From Gavia stellata (taxonomy: Eukaryota; Chordata; Aves; Gaviiformes; Gaviidae), in the NCBI RefSeq assembly GCF_030936135.1, contig NC_082598.1:13272687-13336686 (forward strand): DNA of 64,000 bases, read 5' to 3'. Within the stretch, counting starts at the first letter, position 1; the number at the start of each line of letters is the position of its first letter. Made by a program: the position numbers and the translations under genes. This document shows, piece after piece, positions 1 through 10,569 of the stretch. Under the pieces are notes generated by a model, which was not told where the DNA came from, did no database searches, and saw only the letters and a program-made list of their open reading frames with translations.

Positions 1-1070
1 CAGCCCTAACCACAGTTTTAGTTTTAAATTAAAACCTTGATTCATTTGTTCATATTTTTGGAACTACTTGGCCACTGTTAGGTACTTTTCTATAAAGAGC
101 TTGAGTCTCTATGGAGTTCTGCAGTTGTTAAAGTGACCCCTTCCTGAGAACTAGGTGATCCCTATAGATCTTGCAAGGTGCTTCCATAGGTGTTTTTTGT
201 TTAAACAGAAGACTTGTCCTCTGGTAATGCTCGTAGTGCTTCTTGGTAAGGAAAAAAAAACCATGTAAAATGTGAGCTAGAACTAAAAAAGCTGTCCGTG
301 GCTAAAACAAAAAAGAACAAGGCTACCAAAATGCAATGCCGTTTGTCATTGGCTTACCTCTACGTAGAAATGTGTTATTCTACTGAATCATTTTGATTTT
401 TCATGATTTCTAGAGACAGTTTGCCTTAAGTGAGATTAAGCCAGATTCTTTTAGTGTGAGCCAGAGAACAGCTTCAGGATATGGACTATTGTTAGCTTAG
501 GAATTGCTCAGTCTTTACCGAGCACAGCTTCTGACTCTGTAAAAGTGATATGTAGTGGGAGGAGAGGTGTGAGTTCTTTTCATTCAAGGAAGAATCCCTC
601 CTCATCAGCCTGACTTCTGCAAATATTTTTAGCACATCAGATTAAAGGGTAGTAATAGGGCAACATAATGCTTTAAACTTTAGGTGAATTCCAGGATGGG
701 AGAGACATGAGGAAATTACATTAAGCCATCTGAAGGTTTTGGTGATTTCGGTTAGAATTTTAACTGTTAATGTCAGGTCATTCAGCATAGCTTTAGCTCT
801 TTTAAGCATTAAGTTGAAATACATTTTTTTTCCATAGAACTAGAAGAGGTGGTGAGGATTTCAAGGTATCTGTTGTAGTTCTATATCATCAAGTAAAATT
901 GGGAAGGACATTTTACCCCAAATGTTTACAGTATCACACATCATGTTTAAAAAATCTAAAAGACTACAGATTATTGCTGTAGGTTTTGGGGTTGCGTTGG
1001 TTTGGGTTTCTTTAAGGCTTGTTTGCCTCTGTGGACTAATCCCATTCCCTTCTCTTTCATTTCTTCTTAG
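1..1070 (+). other. GRPEL1: GRPEL1 intron (3' part)
   Basis: AT-rich DNA with no supported coding exon. It ends in a pyrimidine-rich tract followed by ttcttcttag at 1061-1070, which serves as splice acceptor for the terminal GRPEL1 exon. Upstream GRPEL1 exons lie outside the window. Confidence 0.8.
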
Positions 1071-1417
1071 GGATTCAGAGCTTCTGTAAGGACTTACTAG
1101 AAGTTGCAGACATTTTGGAGAAAGCAACAGAAAGTGTTCCAAAAGAAGAAATTAAGGATGAAAATCCTCACCTGAAGAGCTTATATGAAGGTCTTGTTAT
1201 GACAGAAGTACAGATTCAAAAAGTGTTTAAAAAACATGGCCTGCTCAGACTGAATCCTGTCGGAGCCAAGTTTGATCCCTATGAACACGAAGCATTGTTC
1301 CATGCTCCCATGGAAGGGAAGGAGCCTGGCACTATTGCATTAGTATCCAAGATCGGCTATAAGCTGCATGGGCGTACACTGCGGCCTGCCTTGGTGGGTG
1401 TTGTGAAAGACGCTTAG
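1071..1417 (+). CDS. GRPEL1: GRPEL1 terminal coding exon: mitochondrial GrpE-like nucleotide exchange factor (partial)
   Basis: This exon encodes the C-terminal 114 residues and stop codon of GrpE protein homolog 1. In the mitochondrial matrix this protein releases ADP from HSP70 (mortalin) during protein import and folding. The exon starts after the AG at 1070 with two bases that finish a split codon. It then reads through FCKDLLEVAD, YEGLVMTEVQIQKVF, HGLLRLNPVGAKFDPYEHEA and GYKLHGRTLRPALVGVV, ending with TAG at 1415-1417. The PVGAKFDPYEHEA and GRTLRPA blocks belong to the beta-wing of GrpE that contacts the HSP70 ATPase domain. I prefer GRPEL1 over GRPEL2 from the wording of the C-terminus and from the TADA2B/CCDC96/TBC1D14 neighbourhood. 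There is no frameshift. The N-terminal half, including the mitochondrial targeting peptide, is outside the window. Confidence 0.95.
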
Positions 1418-1995
1418 CTGCTTAATCTGAGAATTTAAAATGCCATACAACTATTAAACAGCTGGATGGTTTTTCTCTTACACCATGCTTTCCTCATTCC
1501 TCTGCCCCCTGAGAGGTTTAAATGAATTGGTTGAGGTCTCCCAGTGAAAATGAAGCAACTGATGAAATTCTCCTGCTTAGTGGCCTTCAACATCACTGTT
1601 CCGTAAGCTTTCTTCTTAAGTGTGAAATACAAGAGCCATTAAGCCCTCTAATACTTTAGATTAGCTAACGTTTTTTACAACTGTTGCTACCGAACATGCA
1701 TTAAATTGAAAGGAACAAAATGCTCACAAGAATTTTGCAACCTCACGTTTATCACTGTGTGTAGACTGAAAATCCAAATAGTGGTTCAAACACTTCCTTT
1801 TGTTTTGTAGAATCTAACATTGCAGAAGTGGGTGAAGTAGTACAAATAACCCATTTTCTGCAAGTGTCCATCAGCTTTTACACACTGATGTGGTAAATGC
1901 CCTTTTATGTCTGTTCAGAAATAATCTCTCTCAACAACTGAAATTGAAACCTTTGTGAATTCTGATCTGTAAATAAAAGGCAATGCAGAGTAGAC
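1418..1995 (+). other. GRPEL1: GRPEL1 3' UTR
   Basis: Sequence after the GRPEL1 stop without coding potential. It ends at a canonical AATAAA at 1972-1977, followed about 20-40 bases later by a T/GT-rich stretch (ctgttgtaattgttc), which supports cleavage near 1990-2000. The minus-strand 65-codon ORF here is judged spurious. Confidence 0.75.
1972..1977 (+). terminator. GRPEL1 polyadenylation signal AATAAA
   Basis: Canonical hexamer 555 bases after the GRPEL1 stop, with a GT/T-rich downstream element (gttgtaattgttcaaccctttttgttctg). It is the first good plus-strand signal after the stop. Confidence 0.7.
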
Positions 1996-1999
1996 ATCT

Positions 2000-3840
2000 G
2001 TTGTAATTGTTCAACCCTTTTTGTTCTGTACTAACATTGACTCAAGAAAACCATCTAATACTTGTATGGCATTGAAGAACCAATAGAATTTATCCTATCT
2101 CTGGATTTTTAATTTAATATTGTATAAATTGGTTTAAACAATTTTGATAGTCTTGTAACTTCCAAGCTTTACAATCAGTTTGTTATGCAAACTGTAGTTA
2201 TAACCCTGCTGAAAGCCAGAATACCCAAAGAAGCGAGTAGCTGAGAGTTTGGTATATACTGTCTTTTAGAATTACATAAATAATTGCATGTAAGTGGCTC
2301 AAACAGAAATGTGAAATTAGTTTCATCTTCATTTCTTGCATTTACTCAGCTTGGATCTTAAGTTGCAACAGAACTTTTCCCATATGCAGCTCTTCCCATG
2401 TCTAACTCCACCTGCTGCTCCCAATCCTGCAGAATCGGGCTAAAATACAGTACATGATTAACTGAATGCTTTGTCCTACATTTGCCTGGTCACCTGGATA
2501 GGAGTGGATGGAACTTCGCAAATGACACAACTGACAAAGCATCTGTCCTCTTGTATCCTCAAAGCCCATACATTTAACACACAGGACAGAAACTTCAAAC
2601 TTAACTTAAGCATGTTGTAAGGACCTGGTAAACGGTACTTCTGAAGTTTTCATCCTTGTTTCTGGTTGTATTGGATTAAGGAGCTTCTTACCTTAAGGTC
2701 AAGTATTGATTATTATTTTTGGTTCAGATGCAGAGACACTAGACCTACTCATGGTGAGAAGTGTTTACTTGTTCTTTAAGACTTTTTCCAGTGCTGGTTT
2801 GCCTCATGGGAATCAGACAGTTAACTAGGAATAACCTAAGTGCATACTACTGTTTAGGGGTTACTCATGTTTAAGGATTTATTCATACTTTCTCAACTCT
2901 CAGAAAGAAACTCAGTGCTTTGACTGGGCAGGGGAGGGAGAAAAAATTTTTGGTGCATGTGAAAAGACAACTAGTGTGTTAATTTTTTTTAAAATTAATC
3001 AAGTACAGCGATCAAAATGAAAAGATTGAGTGTAAAACTACAGGGAAAGAAAGGGGGGAATTCCATATATTTAAGCTGAATTTGAAAGTGACTTCCTTCC
3101 ATCTGGATTAGAGCATGCTGTAGCTGTGTGAAGTAGGACTGAAGAAGTTTTGTTGCACCTTGATTGGAACCTGTGCTCAACTGGTATGTCATAAAGGGAC
3201 CAGCGTCCATTTATATACCTTTAAAGAACTGTCATGTGTTGTTTTGCCCCCTCCCAGCCCCTCTGGATCTAAACTACATCAAATAACAACTTCATTAGTA
3301 TAGAAGTTTTTCCAGTAGGGCAGTTAAAACAAAGGGACAGCTTCTTCTCTAGCAGATTAAGATTTTGTTAAGGAGCTTCCCAGCACCTGACACAAACAGT
3401 CTTTTTTGGACTATGTTACTTTACTTCATGCTGGGTGTTTTTAAATACAAGTTACTGTTAAGTGTTCAGCACAAGACTCAAACTAGTATCTTTAAAGCTG
3501 GTAAGTGAGTACCTTATTTAAGTGGTTCCTTTTCTTTGGCCTGCCCTTCCAGAGAGGCTTTCAGCATGGAGAGCTTCAGTCTTTACTGAGAGCACAAACC
3601 ACCTGTGCACTCTGCCATACTACACTAAGAAGCACTGAAGAAATCAAAGAATGGAGGGAGGTGGTTCTGAAGTTTAAGCATAAGAGCAGCCAACAAAGCT
3701 ACCACCAATACCTCTGGTTTAGCTATTTCATAAAGACCACTTCTCCACCCATCATCATTTAGCTAAAATGCATCACCATTTACTACTGCAAAGACTTAAG
3801 CCATTTTCCTTATTATGCAAGCTACGCTACCATTAAATCA
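2000..3840. other. Intergenic interval between the GRPEL1 and TADA2B 3' ends
   Basis: AT-rich, non-repetitive DNA between two convergent genes. No exon-like ORF with splice sites and no recognisable repeat was seen. Short ORFs on both strands are at the length expected by chance. Confidence 0.5.
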
Positions 3841-3849
3841 ATAATGGAA

Positions 3850-6800
3850 AGAAGCTTTAATACAAGTTTATTTACCAATATACAATACAAAAACCTAGTA
3901 AAATGCTGAGTGTGCACAACATCAGTTAGGTTTTACACTATTTCAGCACAGGCATTTGTGTGTCTGGTACAGCTACACCAGTACACTATTCAAATGAGTG
4001 CAACATTCCCTTTAAGGAAGCTGATGAGCTGAACATGCTCACCAGGTACCTTCCTTCACAGTATTTAATGTGTCATCACTTAAGAGCAACTGGGGCACAT
4101 GCAAAAACATTTTGCAAGAAGAGATAGTAAACCAAAAGGCTAATAAAGTCCGTTACAGTTGCAAAGAAATTTGATGCAGCCGCCGCACAAGAGAATAATG
4201 GCAGAGTGCTTAGTTTGTGTGATTTACAAGGCAGTTTATGGTCAAAGACTCATGCAAACCTACTAATGCTGTTCTTAATGCTTGCTGGAACTGCAAGGGA
4301 ACATCATCAGGCAGGAAGGTCTGTAGTCAGAATACTCTGTAACCAAGCCCTTCTGCACAGGGTAGTACACATGGAATGGAGATTAATGCTCCCTTCTTAC
4401 CTAGTAAGCAAATATTACTGTAAAACATCACTGGGACTGGACTGATTGAAGTAAACATACAGCATTAAAACAGACTTATTGCTGCCTCTATCAGTAGCAG
4501 AAGATCAGTATTTTGAACAGCTTATAGAGTGTCGCTTTTTCATAGGCTTGTATCAATGCTGTTAGGACAGATACTATCATTAGTAATATCTTTAATTAGA
4601 AAAGTCAAGAGCATTAAGCATATAAAACACCTTTTCATTAGCAACGTGAAGGCTAGGTTATTTGTACAGTACAGGAAGCACTTCCAGATCAACACAAGAT
4701 ACAAGCTGAAGAGCTCTTTGCCATGTTTTTTCTCAGCCCCTTCACCACAGACAAGAAGCAGCCTAGCTCTAATAAGTTGCTCGATTAACATAACTGCATC
4801 TCAACTTAAAAACAAACAAACAAGAAAACAGCAGCTTATAACACAGGAATGCTTAGACTAAATCAGTTCCATGTGAAAATATGGAACAGCAGCATCCTCT
4901 AGTGCAAGTCACCTTTAAAATTAAAAGCATAGCTGACAATGAGACATTGCTTCTAGGGAAGCCCTTTCCAAGGGACTAGTATTTGCTAAAGCAAACATTT
5001 ACCACCTTGAATTTGCTTGCAAGTATAAAATAAATATTGATATCCATATTTCATACATTAAAAATACTTTATTTTACATTCATTTTGATGTTCAATAAGT
5101 TACGTCTAGCACCAAAGAAACATTTTGGAGGGGCTGAGGAATTAAACTACAAAGTGTAAATGCAGAATTCACTTCAACATTTAAATGACTGATTGGTGCC
5201 TAGATTTATTTTTTTTTAAGTTACTGTTCAGGTGGGCTTTAGACTATTGCTTCAGTTAGACTTAGATGTGCCAAAACAGTGTAGAAATACAAAAATCACA
5301 GATCTGAGAAAAAAAATAATAGAAGAAAACCCCAATTCTTTTAAACTCCCAGCTACATGCAGAATCGAGGCTCCAAAACACTTATGGTATGTTATGGCAG
5401 TTAAGTAACAAGTTACAGGAAGAACCAAATTGCCTAACTGAAATACTAGAAAGAAAGGCTGAGCTTCCTTTCCACAGGAGTAGGACAGAGAAAATAACTA
5501 AGGGTTTATACCTTATGAACTTGTGTGCTGTTTGTACATGCATATAGGGTGGAAGTGGTTCTTAAAGCTACTCAGCACATTGCAGTTAGTTTCACTGCTG
5601 CCAAGGAGAGACAGTTTTGTCTTGAGTATTCCACAACAAGCCGCTTACAGTTAAGCCAAACAAAGTTATTACATGCGAGAGGACATAGCCCTTATCTTTT
5701 TTGAAGGGGCATAACATCACAAGCTCAAAAGAAAAAGGCACTAGAGTTTGGGTTTTTTCTTCCTTGGAAATGCTGGCTTTGTAATTGTACCCCTTTTATT
5801 CTAAACTCACTGGTAACACTTATTTTGGTAATGCTGGATATATTAACTAAAACCCAGTTCTGATCAGTATACCTCTGCCAAGTTGCAGAAGTAATACTGT
5901 TTTAAGATTCTGTGGTATCCTCACTGACAACAGCCCAAAGCATCAGACCAAGATGACATTTCCGGTGCTTGCACTTGTTCTGAAGCCAGTCAAGTTCCAT
6001 GTTTTGGCACACCTGCACTCCAGAAGACCTGCCCAGCTGGCCTCCAGTCACAGCTCCCTGCTCTGGGCACAACCAGTAGAGAGCCTTAGGCACAAGTAAC
6101 ACTGTGCCATCTTCCACATGGCAACCACTATTTTTTATTCATTTGGTTAAATACCAGCACGGGAATTTAAGGATGAAATGAGCATAAAAATCCTTTTCTA
6201 GTCTTTCAACATCTTTCCCTTCATTGGTAGATATTACTAAAACAGTACTGTGGATCCGGCATTTCTGTTACATGCTGTGTTACACCACCAGCTGGTGTCT
6301 GTCAAGCACCCAGACCATAGTTGTTAAGAGTTGTTATGAGTTACGTCTCAAGGTGCACTGTTCTCACTGCAGTGGGCTGCATTCACAGTTCTCCTACCAC
6401 GTCAGTAATTCCAACTTCAACGAGTTTAGTCCAGTACGTTTCAAGGTATGTGTACTTAGAACCCTGCAATGGCTTGATTTACAGCTCTGTACTACAGGAG
6501 CGCATTAGCTGTGCGTTTTGACCTAATCTCTATCACTTCTCATTTTTGTTTTTAAAAACCAATCTCAGTGATCACTCTCCGTTTGAGACTCTTGCTCCCT
6601 TTCCCTGTCCTTCCCAATCAAATTCTGAAGGAGGCAGCTACACCTCCTCAGCCCATACAAGCTCAGAAGTTACAGATCCCAAAGAAGGAGGAGTAGGCTT
6701 CCCCAACAAGAAGAAACGGTGATTCTGCTGCCTGAGGCTCCCAACCACTGCAAGACCTCTCACTGCCTATTTTCCCAAACCCCATTTCTGGCCCAAATCA

Positions 6801-7627
6801 GCCACTTCACAGTAGTGCTGACCCCTCCTTCGGAGCAGAGCACCACAGCTGCTGTGTACTCCTGCAACTTGGCTACTAATTAGTTAACATCAAAGCTTCA
6901 GTGGGGTCTGTTTCAGCAAAAACTCAAGTCAAAGCTATGTCCGGATCAGCTGGTTGTGAAGGTAGCTCTTCAAGAACCCTTTCCACAGTACAAGTACCTG
7001 AAGGCATCTCACCTACCACATTTCTTTCCTTCCACTCCCTGCCATGGTTCATCCCTGCTGTATTCTCGACAAACTCTCACCCTGCTGTCCCAGCGCCTTG
7101 GCTGTAGTTACTACAGAGAATGTTCTGAAAGCTTAGCGATGGTCACAAAAATCCCCGCTCCCTGTGCTCCTGAGCTCAGGACTTTTGTAAGCTTCACTTT
7201 GCTGCCAGCATTATGCCAAAAAACCAAAACAAAGGCAGAAGAAAGTTTCCGGCAAATGAAACTATTATCTCCCACCTTCAAACAAAAGCAAGGATTACAC
7301 TGATATTCATTTGTCCAATAGTAAGGAGTAAAGTAACTACTCTGGGACTACTGGACTTGAGTAAATTCACATGAAAGAAATCTGTTCTAATTATGTACCA
7401 AAAGCAGTGAAATCCAATGTAGAAGTTTCACAATTAAATATTTTCCATGATCCAAAGCAAAAGTCTATTTGAACCACGGATCATGAATACTGTAGGGGTT
7501 TATGTATTTGGGTTTTTTTGTTTTTAAGTGACATAATTTCTGTATCTTTGGGGAGGGAAGGGAAAAATAGCGGAGTCCTCGAGGCTATAATGGGCCTCTG
7601 CTGTGTTTTTTTCAGATCAGCTGAGTT
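3850..7627 (-). other. TADA2B: Probable TADA2B 3' UTR
   Basis: Non-coding sequence downstream of the TADA2B stop. Internal minus-strand AATAAA matches include 5068-5073 and 3867-3872. ORFs of 60-116 codons on either strand lack splice context and recognisable homology. A long 3' UTR is inferred from the distance to the first plausible signals and is not proven. Confidence 0.45.
3867..3872 (-). terminator. Candidate distal TADA2B poly(A) signal
   Basis: TTTATT on the plus strand is AATAAA on the minus strand. Use of this site would give TADA2B a 3' UTR of about 3.75 kb. A second minus-strand AATAAA at 5068-5073 would give about 2.55 kb. The sequence alone does not decide between them. Confidence 0.35.
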
Positions 7628-8620
7628 TCATGAAGCATCCCTGGATATCCAGCCACTTTCTGTTAGAAAGTTTAAAATCCTTTTCTTCAGTACCTTATCT
7701 AAGTAACTGGGAAGGCGACTCTTTGAAGGAATTCCTTGTCTTTTTTGGAGATGGTCTTTAATGATTATAGTTTTCACAGTCACGTAACGTGCAGGACTCA
7801 AATTTAGAGAGCTGCAGAGCACCTTTTCCCTGTCCGATAAGAGTTCAAAGCCAGGCAGGTTTTCAATGGCAGCAAATTCACCCTCTTTACCATCTTCCTT
7901 CCCTCTCTTGGAACTAGCTATGTTTTTGTTCTCCTTCCTCTTTTCCCGTTTATGCCTGGCTGCCTCATATTCTGCAGACTCTTCCATTTTGGTGATTCCA
8001 TTTCGACGATACCGCTGCAACTCCCGAATCTTTGCTCGAAGTATCCTCTCCTTGTGCATGTTCTCAAAGAAGTCTTCAAACTCCTTACAAGACATGAACT
8101 GGTACAGAGGCCTCAGTTTCAGCCTCAACTCCTTCTCTTCTTTTGTGATCTTTCGTTTGGGAGCTTTCTCCTTGTCCTTTTTATCCTTCCCCAGAAAGGC
8201 CGGCACCAAGTTATAGTCTCGTGCAATGTTCTTCCGCCGTTGCCTCTCCTTGAGTTTCCTTACGTACATGTCTACGTGAGCTCTTTTTAACTCTATTTCC
8301 ACATCATCGTCGTCATAGTTCACCGAAAGGCCACTGATGAGAGTCTCCGCATCTTGATCGTATTCAATCTCATAGTCATCCCGAAGCGGCATGTATCCCA
8401 ACTGCTGCTGCTCAGCCACAGATATATCCAACGGTGGGAGCGGCGTGGTCAAGCTAGGAGAAAGCGGGCCGCCGCTGGGACACGTGTGATCCGTTACTCT
8501 GTTTGGAATAGTGTCAGGGATGCAGGCTTTTCCCAGGTTGCCATGGATATACATGCTCACATAGTGTTCCATCACCTCCTGAGGCGTTCGGGATGCCCCC
8601 ACATGAGCAGCCATGTCCTC
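7628..8620 (-). CDS. TADA2B: TADA2B exon 2: transcriptional adaptor ADA2b, residues 91-420
   Basis: This is the terminal coding exon of ADA2b, the adaptor that couples GCN5/PCAF to SAGA-type histone acetyltransferase complexes in the nucleus. It begins after the acceptor tttag (complement of 8621-8625) with GAG GAC ATG, continuing the SANT domain (EDMAAHVGASRTPQEV). It then runs through a serine/proline linker, an acidic block (DDYEIEYDQDAE, YDDDDVEIELK), the basic helical ADA2 region (KLKERQRRKNIARDYNLVPA, IRELQRYRRNGI) and a C-terminal SWIRM domain (about residues 330-420, ending NFLTESGWISRDAS). TGA is at 7628-7630. With exon 1 it gives exactly 420 codons, the usual vertebrate length. No lesions are seen. 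Confidence 0.97.
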   Translation of the reverse strand, partial: EDMAAHVGASRTPQEVMEHYVSMYIHGNLGKACIPDTIPNRVTDHTCPSGGPLSPSLTTPLPPLDISVAEQQQLGYMPLRDDYEIEYDQDAETLISGLSVNYDDDDVEIELKRAHVDMYVRKLKERQRRKNIARDYNLVPAFLGKDKKDKEKAPKRKITKEEKELRLKLRPLYQFMSCKEFEDFFENMHKERILRAKIRELQRYRRNGITKMEESAEYEAARHKREKRKENKNIASSKRGKEDGKEGEFAAIENLPGFELLSDREKVLCSSLNLSPARYVTVKTIIIKDHLQKRQGIPSKSRLPSYLDKVLKKRILNFLTESGWISRDAS

Positions 8621-9876
8621 CTAAATGGAAAATAAGGAGGAGCGATAAAATGATTCCCATTACATCTCCTGCATGACAGGCACTCAGGTAAGAGCATGAC
8701 TCCTTCCCTGCTCCTCAAAAGCCAACTCGCAATACCTAAACTTTTCTAGCAGTACTTAAATTAGCCACATTTCCGTAAGATCTGCATTTGTAGGTCCAAA
8801 TAAGTATTCACAAGTGCACGAGGCATGTAAGCCATGAAAACAGCACCAGCAACATCACGAAGGCAAGCTGCATTAGATCCTCTGGGTACAGGAACACCAT
8901 CGAGACACTGGATCCGCATGGTGATTCCTGAGCATCCATCACTCTCTCAAAAAGTCAGCTTACCATCACCAGGAAGCTTTCTAAGTCCCAAGCCAGCACT
9001 GAGATCACTACATCGTTTGGATTTTGCTCACTTATATTGCACTACCAAAGTACTTTTAGAGCAACATAGAAATAAAGAAAGACAGTATTTACAGTAAGAA
9101 AGATAACATTTACTCTTTTCTAGTTATTTAAGAACTAACCCAAGCTACAACGATCATAAACTTTAAGATTTTTAAGAAGTCTTTACATTTAACAAAGCAA
9201 GACATAATCAAGTAACAATTAATGAATCAAATGATGATGGTTTTTACTACTGTTTTTTAAAAACGAGCCTGACTGTATACTGAGACAGAAGGCAAGCAGC
9301 AAGTTTACAGCTGTGACATCCTGAAGGAAAAGACCAAAACCAAGAAGAAGAGGGTATAAGATCTGTAACACAGCCAGGCTGGGGGGAGGGCATATGCCGG
9401 AACCTAAGGTAGCGACAGGTCCGAGAAGCCTGAAGCGCTCCTTTGACCAGCAGCTCTCCCCATGTAGCCCACGTAAGGCCACCGGCCCGGCACGGAGCCG
9501 CCTGCACCTGCCAGCCAGAGAGGCTGCTGTCTCCGCAGCGCGCTGCGGGGGGGAGAGGAGGGGGCTGCAGAGCAGGACGTGACACCGGGGCCCCCCGCCA
9601 AGACCGCGCACGTCCCCCGCTGCTGCCAGGCCTGCGGACTCCCCGCAGCCCGGGCCGGCGGCCTCCCTCAGGCCGGTCAGCGGCGGCCCGCTGCCCCACG
9701 CACCCGTGGCCGCCACGCCGAGCAGGGACGATGCACCCTCGGCACGGGGGAGCGTCCGCCGCAGGAGGGCCGGCCCGCCGCGGCCTGAGGGGCGGCGCTG
9801 CCCCACTGGGCGCTGGTCCCTCGCTGTCAGGCGCGACGCGGACCCCGCCGCCGGCAGCCCGCCCCGCGGCCCTTAC
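8621..9876 (-). other. TADA2B: TADA2B intron
   Basis: A single phase-0 intron of 1256 bases with donor GTAAGG (complement of 9871-9876) and acceptor TTTAG (complement of 8621-8625). The end nearest exon 1 (about 9390-9876) is very GC-rich and belongs to the CpG island. The exon 2 end is AT-rich. The many long ORFs in the GC-rich part come from scarcity of stop codons. Confidence 0.9.
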
Positions 9877-10146
9877 CCAGTTGCCGAAGCCGAACTGCTC
9901 GATGGCGTCCAGCAGCAGCTGCTCCTCCCGGCTGCTCCAGCCACCCTCGGCCTCGGCGCCCCAGAGGGTGAAGCGGCCGCCGTCGACGAGCTGGTAGCCG
10001 TGCCATCGGCGGTGCGGGCCGATCTCGGCGCCCGCCGAGAAGCAGTCGGGGCAGAGCTCGATGTCGGCGCACTCGGTGCAGCGGAAGCGCAGGGAGCTCA
10101 CCTCGGCCAGGCAGTACACGCAGTACTTCTTCCCCAGTTCCGCCAT
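9877..10146 (-). CDS. TADA2B: TADA2B exon 1: ADA2b residues 1-90 (ZZ finger and start of SANT)
   Basis: The ATG is at 10146-10144 in good context (A at -3, G at +4). The exon encodes 90 codons and ends in TGG just before GTAAGG. It contains a complete ZZ-type zinc finger: C9, C12, C23, C26, C32, C35, H45 and H49 are all present with family spacing. A GGRFTLWG segment follows, then the SANT domain, whose tryptophans W70 and W90 are visible. The phase-0 junction joins W90 to E91 of exon 2 inside the SANT domain. The start codon is 423 bases from the divergent CCDC96 start. Confidence 0.97.
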
Positions 10147-10149
10147 CTT
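10140..10149 (-). promoter_or_regulatory. YY1-like site over the TADA2B start codon
   Basis: The minus strand reads AAGATGGCGG, matching the YY1 core, and it includes the TADA2B ATG. YY1 sites at or just after start codons are common in TATA-less housekeeping promoters. Assigned by motif only. Confidence 0.5.
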
Positions 10150-10171
10150 ACCCCGCCCGCCGACAGGCCGT

Positions 10172-10181
10172 GCGCATGCGC
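10172..10181. promoter_or_regulatory. NRF1-like palindrome
   Basis: GCGCATGCGC is a perfect palindrome and the core of the NRF1 consensus. It lies 26 bases upstream of the TADA2B ATG, so it is probably near the TADA2B transcription start. Motif evidence only. Confidence 0.55.
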
Positions 10182-10205
10182 CGACACGCCCCCCCGCCAG
10201 CACCG

Positions 10206-10386
10206 CCAATGGCAGCGCGCCCGACGGGCGGAGCCCCACGACGGACGGCCAATGGACGAAGAGGGCTTGGCCCTCCTCTTGGACACCCGGCCAATGGGGC
10301 CAATGCGCCTGGGCGCCAGGGTTATCAAAACGAATGAACGGCTCGGATTGGCCGACCGGGCTCCGTCTTCCTTTCCCGCGACCAAT
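10206..10386. promoter_or_regulatory. Cluster of six CCAAT boxes (NF-Y type)
   Basis: CCAAT occurs at 10206-10210, 10249-10253, 10291-10295, 10300-10304 and 10382-10386, and ATTGG at 10347-10351. Several have the CCAATGG or CCAATCGG flanks favoured by NF-Y. Six in 181 bases of GC-rich DNA is far more than expected by chance. Confidence 0.7.
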
Positions 10387-10468
10387 CGGAGAGGCTACCC
10401 CCAGCGACCCCGTCGCTGAGTGGTAGTCCGAGGCGAGGGGGCGCGGCCGAGCCGGCGCCACGGGGAGA

Positions 10469-10494
10469 GGGGCGGGGCGGGGCGGGGCGGGGCC
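10469..10494 (+). promoter_or_regulatory. GC-box / GGGGC tandem array
   Basis: Five tandem GGGGC units form overlapping Sp1/KLF GC boxes about 80-100 bases upstream of the CCDC96 start codon. The G-runs could also fold as a G-quadruplex on the plus strand. Confidence 0.6.
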
Positions 10495-10527
10495 GGCCCG
10501 CCCTCCGGCCGGCCGGCGGGGCCGAGT

Positions 10528-10547
10528 CCCGTTGCCCGGGCAACGGG
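10528..10547. promoter_or_regulatory. RFX X-box palindrome upstream of CCDC96
   Basis: CCCGTTGCCCGGGCAACGGG is a perfect 20-base palindrome. Its core, GTTGCC-CG-GGCAAC, equals the two-armed X-box bound by RFX factors, the main regulators of ciliary genes. It lies 22 bases before the ATG of CCDC96, a cilium protein, so position and gene class agree. Confidence 0.75.
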
Positions 10548-10569
10548 CGAAGCGGGGAGCCGCCCAGCC

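Larger units (their letters stand above)
10147..10569. promoter_or_regulatory. Bidirectional CpG-island promoter, TADA2B / CCDC96
   Basis: The 423 bases between the divergent start codons are CpG-rich and lack a TATA box. Elements seen in order are: a YY1-like site (10140-10149), an NRF1-like palindrome (10172-10181), six CCAAT boxes (10206, 10249, 10291, 10300, reverse at 10347, 10382), a GGGGC tandem/GC-box array (10469-10494) and an X-box palindrome (10528-10547). Both 5' UTRs must lie here. The CpG island itself extends from about 9.4 to 11.5 kb through both first exons. Confidence 0.85.

Noticed and set aside
6224-7303. Overlapping plus-strand ORFs (up to 115 codons) downstream of TADA2B
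   Set aside because: They lie in the probable TADA2B 3' UTR, have no splice sites or protein similarity that I recognise, and are within chance length.
7866-8635. Plus-strand ORFs of 93-116 codons opposite TADA2B exon 2
   Set aside because: Antisense shadows of a highly conserved coding exon.
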